DNA of 41,388 bases, taken from contig DYDG01000012.1 of the NCBI GenBank assembly GCA_020717845.1, positions 1-41,388 on the forward strand, given 5' to 3'. The position numbers were made by a program, and so were the translations under genes. The notes beneath the pieces are model-generated. The model saw nothing but the letters and a program-made list of their open reading frames with translations. It made no database searches and had not been told where the DNA came from. This stretch comes from Marinifilum sp. (GTDB taxonomy: Bacteria > UBA9089 > CG2-30-40-21). Positions 1 to 7,983 of this stretch are shown piece after piece. Every line of letters begins with the position of its first letter. Positions within the stretch are counted from its first letter, which is position 1.

Positions 1-116
1 CCGCTTGATTCACCCTTCCATTTCCGCACTCTGTTCCTAAACACCGATCACCTGATTACCGATTACCGATCACCCTCTCCTGTTTGTTTCCCTTCCGTTC
101 ACTGACCCATTACACT

Positions 117-250
117 ACTGTCGCGTCAAGCTTAATCTGTCGCATGTAGTAGAGACGCGATTAATCGCGTCTCTACATTGGGAAAAGGCAGGGACAAGCC
201 CTGCAGCTACATTAATAAACCATTTGACACTTGAGACTTGACACGACACT
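117..250. repeat. 134-bp dispersed inverted-repeat element, copy A
   Basis: The ends are imperfect terminal inverted repeats: ACTGTCGCGTCAAG on the left, and CTTGACACGACACT on the right (reverse complement AGTGTCGTGTCAAG, 12 of 14 matching). Inside is a perfect palindrome starting GTAGAGACGCGATT, then a GGGACAAGCCCTGC hairpin. A copy of the same length with only about three differences lies at 29171-29304, and a diverged copy at about 34385-34510. It has no coding capacity. It looks MITE-like, and it sits just downstream of rodA on that gene's strand. Confidence 0.75.
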
Positions 251-1574
251 ACATCAAATACCTTCTTAAACGAATGTTCAGCACTATTCCTAAAGAGATC
301 ATGGTAATGAAGAGGGAAGAACCGCCATAACTTACTAAGGGAAGGGTTAAGCCTGTAACCGGCATGATCCCTGTGGCAATACCGATATTGATAAATATCT
401 GTATTGCAATCATGCTTATTATCCCTGCTGCAAGCAGGCAGCCAAACATATCCCTGGAAGAGAAGGCAATGGCTATCCCGCGATAGATGATAACGCAAAA
501 AAGAAATAATAAAATTATAGCACCAATAAACCCTAATTCTTCACCAAGCACAGAAAAGATAAAATCTGTCTGCCGTTCAGGTAAAAAGCCCAATTGGTTC
601 TGTGTGCCATTCAATAATCCCTTGCCAAAGAGTTTACCTGAACCTATGGCAATCTTTGATTGGATAATATTATAGCCTGCTCCAAGTGGGTCAATATTGG
701 GATCAATAAACACTAATATCCTTTTTCGTTGATATTCTTTTAAGAAGCTGTCTATTATCAGGGAAAAAAACATGCTTACGCCTATAATCATATAACTGAG
801 CAGGAAATTGGTGAATTTTATCTCTGCATTATGAAACATTTTTATCGCATAATATATCCCTACGATGATAGCTATGAGAACTATGAGAAAGATGATACTG
901 TATTCAAAAGTTCCAAATATCTTGTATAAAAACGAGACAATGCCAATACTGGCAATCTTTGGCTGAATCTCTACCCAGCTTACAAAAAGGGTGATCATAA
1001 TTATAAGAACACCGGTTGATGTTAGAGTGACCAGATATATGGTGCGTATTCCGGTAATATATAGCATCATCAGATATATGGGCAAAAACACCAGGGTTGT
1101 GCCCAGGTCTGGCTGCATCAGGATAAGAAGAATGGGTAAGCCAATCAGTCCTATCGTTGGCAGTAACTCATAGAGGGTGTTTAATCCCTCTCTTTTAGTC
1201 GAGAGATATTCTGCCAGGACAATTATTGTTGCTAATTTTGCAAATTCAGCTGGCTGAAAGGAAATGGGTCCCAAAAGAAACCAGCTTTTTGCTGACCTGA
1301 CACTCGGCCCAAAAAGGACACAAATTAGCATAATAATCGCAATGATAAAAATAAGCCTGGAATATTTCCCTAAGAGCTGATAATCAAAAAGAATGGCACC
1401 AATCATTCCTGCCAGCCCCAGTCCAAACCATATTGCCTGTCTTATCCAGATATTCTGAGCCCACTCAATAGCATGGGTTCCACTATAGATCAGGGTAATC
1501 CCTATAAGAACAATGAGAATAATAGAGCCAAACATGATATAATCAAACCCGCGATGCAAATTATAGTTAAGCAT
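249..1574 (-). CDS. RodA, SEDS-family peptidoglycan glycosyltransferase
   Basis: This polytopic inner-membrane protein (441 aa, about ten hydrophobic segments) polymerises glycan strands from lipid II during cell elongation, working with PBP2. Family signatures are visible: FLPERQTDFIFSVLGEELG in the large extracytoplasmic loop region, and the C-terminal TGLTLPLVSYGGSSL motif shared by RodA, FtsW and SpoVE. Length is somewhat above the usual 370-420 aa. The ATG overlaps the PBP2 stop codon (TAATG), so translation is probably coupled. It is the last gene of the mre-mrdA-rodA operon. RodA rather than FtsW is chosen because of the mreBCD-PBP2 neighbourhood. The stop codon lies at the edge of the dispersed repeat element at 117-250. 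Confidence 0.95.
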   Translation of the reverse strand: MLNYNLHRGFDYIMFGSIILIVLIGITLIYSGTHAIEWAQNIWIRQAIWFGLGLAGMIGAILFDYQLLGKYSRLIFIIAIIMLICVLFGPSVRSAKSWFLLGPISFQPAEFAKLATIIVLAEYLSTKREGLNTLYELLPTIGLIGLPILLILMQPDLGTTLVFLPIYLMMLYITGIRTIYLVTLTSTGVLIIMITLFVSWVEIQPKIASIGIVSFLYKIFGTFEYSIIFLIVLIAIIVGIYYAIKMFHNAEIKFTNFLLSYMIIGVSMFFSLIIDSFLKEYQRKRILVFIDPNIDPLGAGYNIIQSKIAIGSGKLFGKGLLNGTQNQLGFLPERQTDFIFSVLGEELGFIGAIILLFLFCVIIYRGIAIAFSSRDMFGCLLAAGIISMIAIQIFINIGIATGIMPVTGLTLPLVSYGGSSLFITMISLGIVLNIRLRRYLM

Positions 1575-3499
1575 TACTCACCTTTTCCTTCTTCATCTGT
1601 CTCTTCCTTTTTGTCTGTATTCCCTTCTGTTTGTGGTATACTTGAAGCTGTTCCCTGCGTCATATCTTGAGGTATCTCCGGCTTTACCTGTGTCTCAGTC
1701 GGTTGCAGCAGGTTCATGGGTTCTTTTCTTTTCACAGATGAAGTCTTTACATATTGAAGAATCTTTCTGGCAATAGGTGCTGAAATTGCTCCACCCTTTC
1801 CGCCATGTTCAACAATAACAGCAATAGCTACCTTTGGGTCATTAACCGGAGCAAAGCAAACAAACCAGGCATGGTCATCACCCTGTGGATTCTGAGCTGT
1901 GCCTGTTTTTCCAGCAACCCTCATATCCCAGATCATTGCCTTCTGTCCGGTACCTCGTAAGACTGCGTTCTCAAGTGAGGTATGCAAGACCTCCTTGCTT
2001 TTGGCTGAGATAGGAACAATATCCAGAATATCAGGATTGGAATTTATAACCTTTCCAGATGAGTTAATCATCTTTGTTACTAAGTGCGGCCGGTATACTC
2101 GTCCACCATTAGCAACAATAGACAGTAGATTGGCCATCTGAATGGGTGTAACCAGGACATATCCCTGACCAATACTTAAATTAATGGTATCCCCTGTATA
2201 CCAATCTGTTTCAAATACCTTTTTCTTCCATGCAGGTGTTGGGATGAGCCCTGATTTTTCACTTGGCAGATCAATCCCTGTCGGCTTTCCAAAACCAAAC
2301 TTTTTAGCAAACTCGTTTATTCTACTTACCCCAAGCTTGTAGCCAAGCTGGTAAAAATAAACATTGCATGACATGGTTACAGCATTTATAAATCCTATAA
2401 GCCCATGTCGTTCCTTTTGAAAGCAGCTAAACTTTTGTTTGCCTATTTCATATATTCCGCTGCAATCAATGGTATCTTCAGGAGCGATAACATTATTCTC
2501 CAGAGCAGCAGTAGCGACAACTATCTTAAAGACTGATCCTGGTGAATATTGAGCCTGAATAGTTCGATTCAGGAGTGGATGTCTTGGGTCAGTGAATAAG
2601 GCTGTTGCCTGGCTGCCGCTCATCCGATGCAAAAACATATTTGCATCAAAACTCGGCTTACTGACACAGGCTAACAGCTCTCCATTCTGTGGGTTTATAA
2701 CCACTACTGCCCCGCAATTATTCTCAAGGGCATCGTAGGCTATCTGCTGCATCTTCAGATCAATACTCAAGAAGAGATTATTGCCTGGTACAGGTTCTTT
2801 CATACCCAATATCTGTAACTGTCTGCCTCGCACATCTACCTCTATTTGTTTCCCCCCGTTTGTCCCCTTAAGATAACTGTCATATATACTCTCAATCCCT
2901 GATTTTCCAAGCCATTCGCCGCTCTTATAATTCTTTCGCACCTTTAGTTCCTGCTGACTGATCTCCCCAAGATAGCCTAACACATGAGCACATAATTCGC
3001 CATGAAGATAATTGCGTTTTGGTGTCACCTGAATAATGACACCGGGTAAATCAGGTGTCCTTTCGGCTACCTTTGCCAGTGTAATCCTGTCTACATCAGA
3101 GACAATCACTGCCGGCTCAAATGGTCGATTATGTTTCTTTTTTATATCATCCCGTGCCTTTTCTATGTCAATATCCAATAATTTGCTCAAGTTTGACAGG
3201 GATTGTTCGATATCATTTTTAGACAATCCCAGCTGAATAATAGAGATATCAAAGGAAGGCTCATCTATGGCTAATATTTCCCCATTTCGATCAAAAATCA
3301 TCCCTCTGGATGCAGTTATCGGGATTAATCGTATTCGATTGTTTTCTGAGATGTTACGGAAATATCCGCCTTTTATTATCTGGAGATAGCCGATTCTAAG
3401 CATTAGGATGCCAAACAGGATCAGAACCATCATGGTAATGGCTATTAATCGTTGTTTAAGAAAACTTACTTCCATCTCAGATTGCTGTTGCTGAAGCAT
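1574..3499 (-). CDS. Penicillin-binding protein 2, class B transpeptidase
   Basis: This is the peptidoglycan DD-transpeptidase of the elongasome. It has one N-terminal membrane segment (IAITMMVLILFGILMLRIG), a dimerisation domain and a C-terminal transpeptidase domain. The three active-site motifs are intact: SPGSVFK (SxxK, about residue 318), SCN (about 376) and KTG in VAGKTGTAQN (about 531). A low-complexity acidic tail of about 50 residues ends the protein. I place the start at 3499 (MLQQQQSEMEV, 641 aa), which has an AGAGGT ribosome-binding site. An in-frame ATG at 3571 would add 24 residues read through mreD and has no good site. It lies 4 bp after mreD and overlaps rodA by 1 bp. Confidence 0.95.
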   Translation of the reverse strand: MLQQQQSEMEVSFLKQRLIAITMMVLILFGILMLRIGYLQIIKGGYFRNISENNRIRLIPITASRGMIFDRNGEILAIDEPSFDISIIQLGLSKNDIEQSLSNLSKLLDIDIEKARDDIKKKHNRPFEPAVIVSDVDRITLAKVAERTPDLPGVIIQVTPKRNYLHGELCAHVLGYLGEISQQELKVRKNYKSGEWLGKSGIESIYDSYLKGTNGGKQIEVDVRGRQLQILGMKEPVPGNNLFLSIDLKMQQIAYDALENNCGAVVVINPQNGELLACVSKPSFDANMFLHRMSGSQATALFTDPRHPLLNRTIQAQYSPGSVFKIVVATAALENNVIAPEDTIDCSGIYEIGKQKFSCFQKERHGLIGFINAVTMSCNVYFYQLGYKLGVSRINEFAKKFGFGKPTGIDLPSEKSGLIPTPAWKKKVFETDWYTGDTINLSIGQGYVLVTPIQMANLLSIVANGGRVYRPHLVTKMINSSGKVINSNPDILDIVPISAKSKEVLHTSLENAVLRGTGQKAMIWDMRVAGKTGTAQNPQGDDHAWFVCFAPVNDPKVAIAVIVEHGGKGGAISAPIARKILQYVKTSSVKRKEPMNLLQPTETQVKPEIPQDMTQGTASSIPQTEGNTDKKEETDEEGKGE

Positions 3500-3503
3500 A
3501 ATC

Positions 3504-3974
3504 TTACCTCTTAATCTTATTGAATAACAAGAATAATATTCCTCCCAATACCATATTATATATGGATTCAATAAGAATGGTTTGTGTTATAATCAAAAAG
3601 TTATAGGTAATGGGTGTAAAAATAGATTTAAGAATAAGCATCAAAATCTCATGAATAATGGTAAATAAAAAGAGAGAGAGCATAATAGAGATGAATTTCT
3701 CTGCATATGTCTGTTTGATAATAGAGGTAGCTATGCCAACTATGGTCTTGGCAAAGGCATTCATTCCTAACATACCTCCGGACAGACTATCTTCAGCAAT
3801 ACCACAGATAAAACCAAAGATTCCGCTTTGAAACCGTTCCCTTCTGAAGGCAAAAAAGACAATGATGATAAGAAGAAGGTCAGGCTTTACTCTCCAAATA
3901 GTCAAGAAATTGCCAAATATTGTTTGTAGCACAAGGCATAAAAGTATGATTCCTATCCAGATTATCCAATACAT
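3504..3974 (-). CDS. MreD, rod-shape-determining membrane protein
   Basis: MreD is a small inner-membrane protein (156 aa) of the MreBCD complex that positions the wall-elongation machinery. The sequence is almost wholly hydrophobic, with about five membrane helices. It has the typical MreD features of an early KPDLLLIIIVFFAF segment and a glycine-rich stretch (GFICGIAEDSLSGGMLG). The start is preceded by GGAGG at good spacing. The gene lies between mreC and mrdA. A hairpin repeat element at 4046-4175 separates it from mreC, so it may be translated or transcribed at a different level from mreBC. Confidence 0.92.
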   Translation of the reverse strand: MYWIIWIGIILLCLVLQTIFGNFLTIWRVKPDLLLIIIVFFAFRRERFQSGIFGFICGIAEDSLSGGMLGMNAFAKTIVGIATSIIKQTYAEKFISIMLSLFLFTIIHEILMLILKSIFTPITYNFLIITQTILIESIYNMVLGGILFLLFNKIKR

Positions 3975-4045
3975 GTATCCTCCGAGACTAACAGTTTAAC
4001 AGCCTGCATAGGCTATCTAACATAGACGAGCTATAGATAGAAATA

Positions 4046-4175
4046 GGTAAGTGGTGATCGGTGATCGGTGATCGGTGATCGGTGATCGGTGATCGGTGAT
4101 CGGTGATCGGTAATCAGATAATATAGGATACCGCTTTCCCAATCACTGATCACTGATCACCGATTACCACTTACC
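4046..4175. repeat. GGTGATC tandem/inverted repeat element between mreC and mreD
   Basis: The left arm holds eight perfect head-to-tail copies of the heptamer GGTGATC (4053-4108) plus one GGTAATC. The right arm holds the complementary units (CACTGATCACTGATCACC). The outer 16 bases, GGTAAGTGGTGATCGG and CCGATTACCACTTACC, pair with one mismatch, so the whole element can fold as a long hairpin. It contains the mreC stop codon (4171-4173). Related elements are at 35269-35341 and, partially, at about 43-94. All share GGATACCG or GATTACC modules. Confidence 0.85.
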
Positions 4176-5109
4176 TTTCCCCACCATCAGCTGTGATTGT
4201 CCCTACTGTTGCTGTTGCTATTTCTGGGATAATGATGGTTGCAGGCTGATTTTTTATCTTCACAGCCTTTTTCGGAAATACAGTAGCATTTTTATTAATA
4301 ATAACCATAACCTCTTCCAGCTTTGAAAACTTGACAAATGGTAAAACAGTCACATCCCGGAACAATCCCCTCTCTTTACTGCCGACATTAACCACAAACC
4401 CTATAAACAACCCATTAGGAAAGATGTCTCCATCACCTGAGGTAATGATGGTATCCTTTTTTTTCACATCAGCATCATAAGGAAGGTATTTAAGATTGCA
4501 ATACCGATGATTATCGCCCTCTATAATTCCTTTATATTGGGTTCGTAATACCTCGCCGCCAATCATACTATTCTGGTCATAAAGCAAGAGTATTGATGAT
4601 GAGTTAGTATTTACATCCAATACCCTGCCGACAAGCCCTTCCCTTCCATTCTGATAAGCGACTACAGGGGCAAGGCGATAGATGCCATCCTTTTTCCCTT
4701 TATCAATCATGATAGTATTTTCCCAATTGCTCGGGTCATAGGATATAACACGAGCGACAATACTTTCATAAGGAAGCTGCTCTTTGTAATTCAATAAACT
4801 TTTTAATCGTTGATTTTCATGGAGGGCTTCATGGTATCTTTGCTTTTCTGCATTAATTGAGCGTATAGCATTTCTCAGTCGTTTATTTTCTAATTTTACA
4901 TCCCTGAGTTCTTGAATGCTAAGAAAAAAATCTCTTGCAGAAAATTTTACCTGACTTGCAAACATCTGAAATGGAAGCAAGACATTAGCAATACCATTTT
5001 TCAAGCAATTGACAGAAAAAGAGGTATGGGTAATCATCAACGCAATAGAAATGAACAACAAAAGAATGATTATATTTTCTCTCCCATGTTTCCAAAAGAA
5101 CCTGACCAA
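4171..5109 (-). CDS. MreC, rod-shape-determining periplasmic protein
   Basis: This bitopic protein (312 aa) has a short basic cytoplasmic N-terminus and one membrane helix ([16 protein letters not shown]). A periplasmic coiled coil follows ([17 protein letters not shown]...), and then the two MreC beta domains with the family segments [15 protein letters not shown] and [18 protein letters not shown]. It scaffolds PBP2 and the wall synthases. The start used overlaps the 3' end of mreB by 40 bp. No alternative start near the membrane helix is better, so the overlap is probably real. The C-terminal 30 residues (alanine/threonine/valine-rich) run into the GGTGATC repeat element, which supplies the stop codon. 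Confidence 0.93.
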   Translation of the reverse strand: MVRFFWKHGRENIIILLLFISIALMITHTSFSVNCLKNGIANVLLPFQMFASQVKFSARDFFLSIQELRDVKLENKRLRNAIRSINAEKQRYHEALHENQRLKSLLNYKEQLPYESIVARVISYDPSNWENTIMIDKGKKDGIYRLAPVVAYQNGREGLVGRVLDVNTNSSSILLLYDQNSMIGGEVLRTQYKGIIEGDNHRYCNLKYLPYDADVKKKDTIITSGDGDIFPNGLFIGFVVNVGSKERGLFRDVTVLPFVKFSKLEEVMVIINKNATVFPKKAVKIKNQPATIIIPEIATATVGTITADGGER

Positions 5110-6143
5110 TTATATCCTCCCCGTTTTCGAGCCGTCTGGAAATGTTTCAATTCATCCAAATATTTTCCAGTTCCAAGGACTACACATCTAAGCGGATCAT
5201 CTGCTATAACCACAGGGAGTCTTGTTTCTTGGGAGATAAGCCTGTCTAATTCTCTTAACAATGCCCCGCCACCGGCCATAACAATACCCCTGTCAACAAT
5301 GTCTGAAGCCAATTCAGGTGGTGTTTCTTCCAGTGCAGTCTTAACAATTTCAACAATAAAGCTGATAGGCTCTTTCAATGCTTCACGAATCTCTTCGGAT
5401 GTAATCCTTAATGTTCTGGGCAATCCGGTCATGGTATCCCGTCCCTTAACCTCCATGTGCTGCTCCTCAGGAAGCGGATAGGCTGAGCCTATTTTAATTT
5501 TTACCTCTTCAGCGGTTCGTTCTCCAATCAAGAGGCTGTGTGTTTTTTTTGTATACTGGACAATCGCCTCATCCATCTCATTACCGGCAATGCGGATGGA
5601 TTTACTTACCACCAGACCACCTAATGAGATAACAGCCACCTCTGTTGTTCCGCCGCCAACATCAATGATTAAGTTTCCGGCTGGTTCATGAACAGAGATG
5701 CTTGCTCCAATTGCTGCGGCCATTGGTTCTTCAATAAGATAGACCTCTCTGGCACCAGCCTGTTCAGCTGCTTCTCGAACCGCCCTTCTTTCCACCTCTG
5801 TAATCCCTGAAGGGACACCAATAACAATTCGTGGTCTGACCAATGCCCTTCGATTATGCACTTTAGTGATAAAATGTCTGATCATTCGCTCTGTAATTTC
5901 AAAATCAGCGATAACCCCATCCTTGAGTGGTCTGATAGCTACGATATCACCTGGTGTTCTGCCAAGCATCCTTTTAGCTTCCTCTCCAACAGCCAGTACT
6001 GCTCTGGTATCCTTCTGGATAGCCACTACTGACGGTTCACTCAAAACAATCCCTTCGCCTCTCACATGAACAAGGGTATTGGCTGTCCCCAGATCAATTC
6101 CGATATCGTTTGAAAAAAGACCAATGATAGAACCAAATAGCAT
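5070..6143 (-). CDS. MreB, actin-like rod-shape protein
   Basis: MreB is a cytoplasmic, membrane-associated actin homologue that polymerises and guides lateral wall synthesis (357 aa). ATPase-fold signatures are clear: phosphate 1 [15 protein letters not shown], the VVAI segment, [29 protein letters not shown], phosphate 2 [15 protein letters not shown], and the adenosine motif [10 protein letters not shown]. The start at 6143 ([10 protein letters not shown]) follows AAGGAGG at 8-nt spacing. An ATG 21 nt upstream would lie in that ribosome-binding site region and is rejected. The C-terminus carries a short basic/glycine tail ([13 protein letters not shown]) overlapping mreC. Confidence 0.97.
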   Translation of the reverse strand: MLFGSIIGLFSNDIGIDLGTANTLVHVRGEGIVLSEPSVVAIQKDTRAVLAVGEEAKRMLGRTPGDIVAIRPLKDGVIADFEITERMIRHFITKVHNRRALVRPRIVIGVPSGITEVERRAVREAAEQAGAREVYLIEEPMAAAIGASISVHEPAGNLIIDVGGGTTEVAVISLGGLVVSKSIRIAGNEMDEAIVQYTKKTHSLLIGERTAEEVKIKIGSAYPLPEEQHMEVKGRDTMTGLPRTLRITSEEIREALKEPISFIVEIVKTALEETPPELASDIVDRGIVMAGGGALLRELDRLISQETRLPVVIADDPLRCVVLGTGKYLDELKHFQTARKRGGYNWSGSFGNMGEKI

Positions 6144-6186
6144 TACTTTTCCTCCTTGCAGCAAGAACAGTTGTCCCCGTTCTCTA

Positions 6187-7119
6187 CTAACTTTTGTTTA
6201 ATCGTGTCAACTCATTCCTTGCTTCTACATGATTTGGTGAAAGCCTTAGCACCCTTCTCCATTCCTTTTCTGCATCCCTAAAATTTTCCTGCTTTTTGTA
6301 AATACAGCCAAGCTGGTAATGGGTTTCCACAGAATTACGGTCTAACTTTAATATTTTCTTATATTCCTCTTTAGCATAATCCAATTCATTCTTAAGAGAA
6401 TATATATCTCCCAGAATAGAATATATCTTTATCTTAAACTCATCATCCAATCCTCTGACGCTTAGCACCTCTTGAAAGGCATTTATGGATTCGTGATAAA
6501 GCCCTTTTATCTTATATGTCCAGCCAAGGTTATACCAGGCTGAGATATCATTTGGATTAAGCTCTCTTGCCTTTTTATACTCTTCTATGGCATTATCAAA
6601 GGCATTCTTTTTAAAGTAAAGATGACCTAAGTAGAGATGAATATCTGCATGTTTAAACCCTTCGTTAATAGCTGTCTCAAACTCTTCCTCAGCTTCACGG
6701 TAATATGTCTTTTCCGGGGTTAACCTGCTCATCTTAAAATAGGTCAGTCCCAATTGATAATGAGTCTCAGATGTTAGTTTCTTATCCTTATCAATAATGA
6801 TTGCTCTTTGAAAAAAACCAATAGCCTCCTGAAAAAACTTTCCCTTTTCTTCAGGGTATTCACTTGCAATTGCCTTAGAGGTAAACGATTTGCCAAGGGC
6901 AAGGTATGCCTCTACGCTTGTTGGATCATTTTCCAGATTTTTCTTATACCTTGCGGTAGCATCATCTGGCGGTGTGCATGCCTTATTTGCTCCCAGGAAG
7001 ACCAGGGAAATAAATATTACCACCAATACACCGCGTCCAATAAACTGTTTTTTCCTTGCTTTTGACCGATACGAACGAGAACTTCCCCATTGTTTAACAG
7101 GATGGGAATAATAATTCAT
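6187..7119 (-). CDS. Membrane-anchored TPR-repeat protein heading the mre operon
   Basis: This protein (310 aa from the chosen start) has a basic N-terminus, one hydrophobic segment ([23 protein letters not shown]) and then at least six tetratricopeptide repeats. Examples are [35 protein letters not shown] and [24 protein letters not shown]. The segment ending LGANKAC could be a lipoprotein-type cleavage region, though the N-terminus is long for one, so a transmembrane anchor is equally possible. TPR domains mediate protein contacts, and the position directly before mreB suggests an elongasome partner; that role is inference. The start at 7119 (MNYYSHPV) has a strong GGAGGAAAGG site. An upstream in-frame ATG (7152) lacks one. 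Confidence 0.85.
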   Translation of the reverse strand: MNYYSHPVKQWGSSRSYRSKARKKQFIGRGVLVVIFISLVFLGANKACTPPDDATARYKKNLENDPTSVEAYLALGKSFTSKAIASEYPEEKGKFFQEAIGFFQRAIIIDKDKKLTSETHYQLGLTYFKMSRLTPEKTYYREAEEEFETAINEGFKHADIHLYLGHLYFKKNAFDNAIEEYKKARELNPNDISAWYNLGWTYKIKGLYHESINAFQEVLSVRGLDDEFKIKIYSILGDIYSLKNELDYAKEEYKKILKLDRNSVETHYQLGCIYKKQENFRDAEKEWRRVLRLSPNHVEARNELTRLNKS

Positions 7120-7164
7120 TCCTTTCCTCCTCAGATTTATCCCCCTCCCCAATATATTTATACT

Positions 7165-7194
7165 TTTATACTATTTTAGCAGAATTTTGTCCAA
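7165..7194 (-). promoter_or_regulatory. Promoter of the TPR-mreBCD-mrdA-rodA operon
   Basis: Read on the minus strand, TTGGAC and TATAAA are separated by 18 nt. A second TATAAATAT lies just downstream. It is 46 bp upstream of the chosen start of the TPR gene and is the only good sigma-70-type match in this gap. Confidence 0.6.
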
Positions 7195-7384
7195 ATTTCA
7201 AGTGTTTTTTTTAGAAATATTACTTATGGATAATTACATCAATTTCTTCTTCCCCTATGGAACGCAGATGACACGGATTTTTGCGGATTTTTTGGTGGTG
7301 TTTGAGAATAGCTTAGCTTGTTAGTTGCCGGATAATTTCTGCCACAAAGGCACGAAGACACGAAAGTTCTCTAAGATATATCTT
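7195..7384. other. Intergenic stretch with junk-like repeat fragments and a palindrome
   Basis: There is no gene here. The stretch contains an AACGCAGATGACACGGAT fragment and a CACAAAGGCACGAAGACACG fragment. Similar CACGGAGA-type fragments are seen at about 34333-34370 and 34530-34560. It ends in the perfect 16-bp palindrome CTAAGATATATCTTAG (7371-7386), into whose right edge the insertion sequence relic is inserted. Confidence 0.5.
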
Positions 7385-7412
7385 AGGACTTACGCAAAAA
7401 CAAAAAAAATAG

Positions 7413-7441
7413 TTGACAAAAAAAACGGTAATGTGTATACT
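7413..7441 (+). promoter_or_regulatory. IS-borne consensus promoter directed toward the cas operon
   Basis: TTGACA (7413-7418), a 17-nt spacer and TATACT (7436-7441) make a near-perfect sigma-70 promoter on the plus strand. It originally served the transposase: the predicted start point nearly coincides with that ATG at 7449. With the transposase destroyed, the transcript would run about 500 nt into cas3. Whether it is used for cas expression is inference. Confidence 0.65.
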
Positions 7442-7448
7442 TGCTACT

Positions 7449-7724
7449 ATGAAACTAACAAAGCAAGCTATTACTCGTTTGGACTATTGTCAATATTTGC
7501 TTAGTAGCCAGATTAACTATACTCTGACCAATTTTTGCAGATCACACTGAGGTATTTAGTCATGACAGAATCAACCGATTGGCTGTGCCATTTTGGTATG
7601 GATACGTCTTAAACAAGTGGCCAAAGAAACCAAACGCACAATTTATCAGGTCAAACACAACTTATTGTCAGACTACTTACGTTGCCAACTTAAATCACCT
7701 TCCATCAAGATGGTTTTTGTGTAA
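7449..7724 (+). pseudogene. Transposase remnant (DDE type, IS701/IS4-like), frameshifted and internally deleted
   Basis: The 5' part translates as MKLTKQAITRLDYCQYLLSS followed by QINYTLTNF. The reading then shifts by +1 to continue as FADHTEVFSHDRINRL. Next comes a large deletion. The 3' end reads WIRLKQVAKETKRTIYQVKH and finishes with SPSIKMVFV and a stop. These two ends match the start and end of IS701/IS4-like DDE transposases as I know the family. The catalytic core is absent, so the copy is dead. The family name rests on memory of these termini and could be refined by a search. Confidence 0.75.
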
Positions 7725-7770
7725 GTCTCATTGAACTCAAAACTTACACAAGATGATGGATTGCTTGCTA

Positions 7771-7930
7771 TACCTCGAGCGGTCATAGATTGTGAATTTT
7801 TTCGGTGAGCAATGGGCATTGTTAGCAAGGCGTGAAGGTGAGTAATAGCCTATGCTATTTCGAACCTGAGCAACGCAGCTATCGATGTTCAGAGCCAGCG
7901 AAAAATCACAATTTGTGGCCGCTCGAGGTA
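7771..7930. mobile_element. 160-bp MITE-like element nested in the IS relic
   Basis: The ends are long imperfect inverted repeats: TACCTCGAGCGG(TCATAGATTGTGA...) on the left, and (...TCACAATTTGTGG)CCGCTCGAGGTA on the right, about 30 bp each. The flanks read TATA on both sides (GCTATACC and GGTATATA), consistent with a short AT target duplication. It has no open reading frame of its own. It lies between the dead transposase and cas3, and its right end supplies a GAGG followed seven bases later by an ATG. Confidence 0.7.
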
Positions 7931-7983
7931 TATATATGACGTTTTTGAAAGGTAATGGTCAGACGAGGTTTTGCGTAAGTCCT

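Larger units (their letters stand above)
7385..7983 (+). mobile_element. Decayed insertion sequence with intact 15-bp terminal inverted repeats
   Basis: AGGACTTACGCAAAA at 7385-7399 is the exact reverse complement of TTTTGCGTAAGTCCT at 7969-7983. Between them lies a broken transposase (7449-7724) and a nested 160-bp inverted-repeat element (7771-7930). The relic is 599 bp long, far too short for an active element. I see no clear target-site duplication. The right terminal repeat ends at the base immediately before an ATG of cas3. Confidence 0.85.

Noticed and set aside
115-498. A 127-codon minus-strand frame over the left end
   Set aside because: It covers the 134-bp repeat element and the 3' end of rodA in another frame and has no ribosome-binding site.
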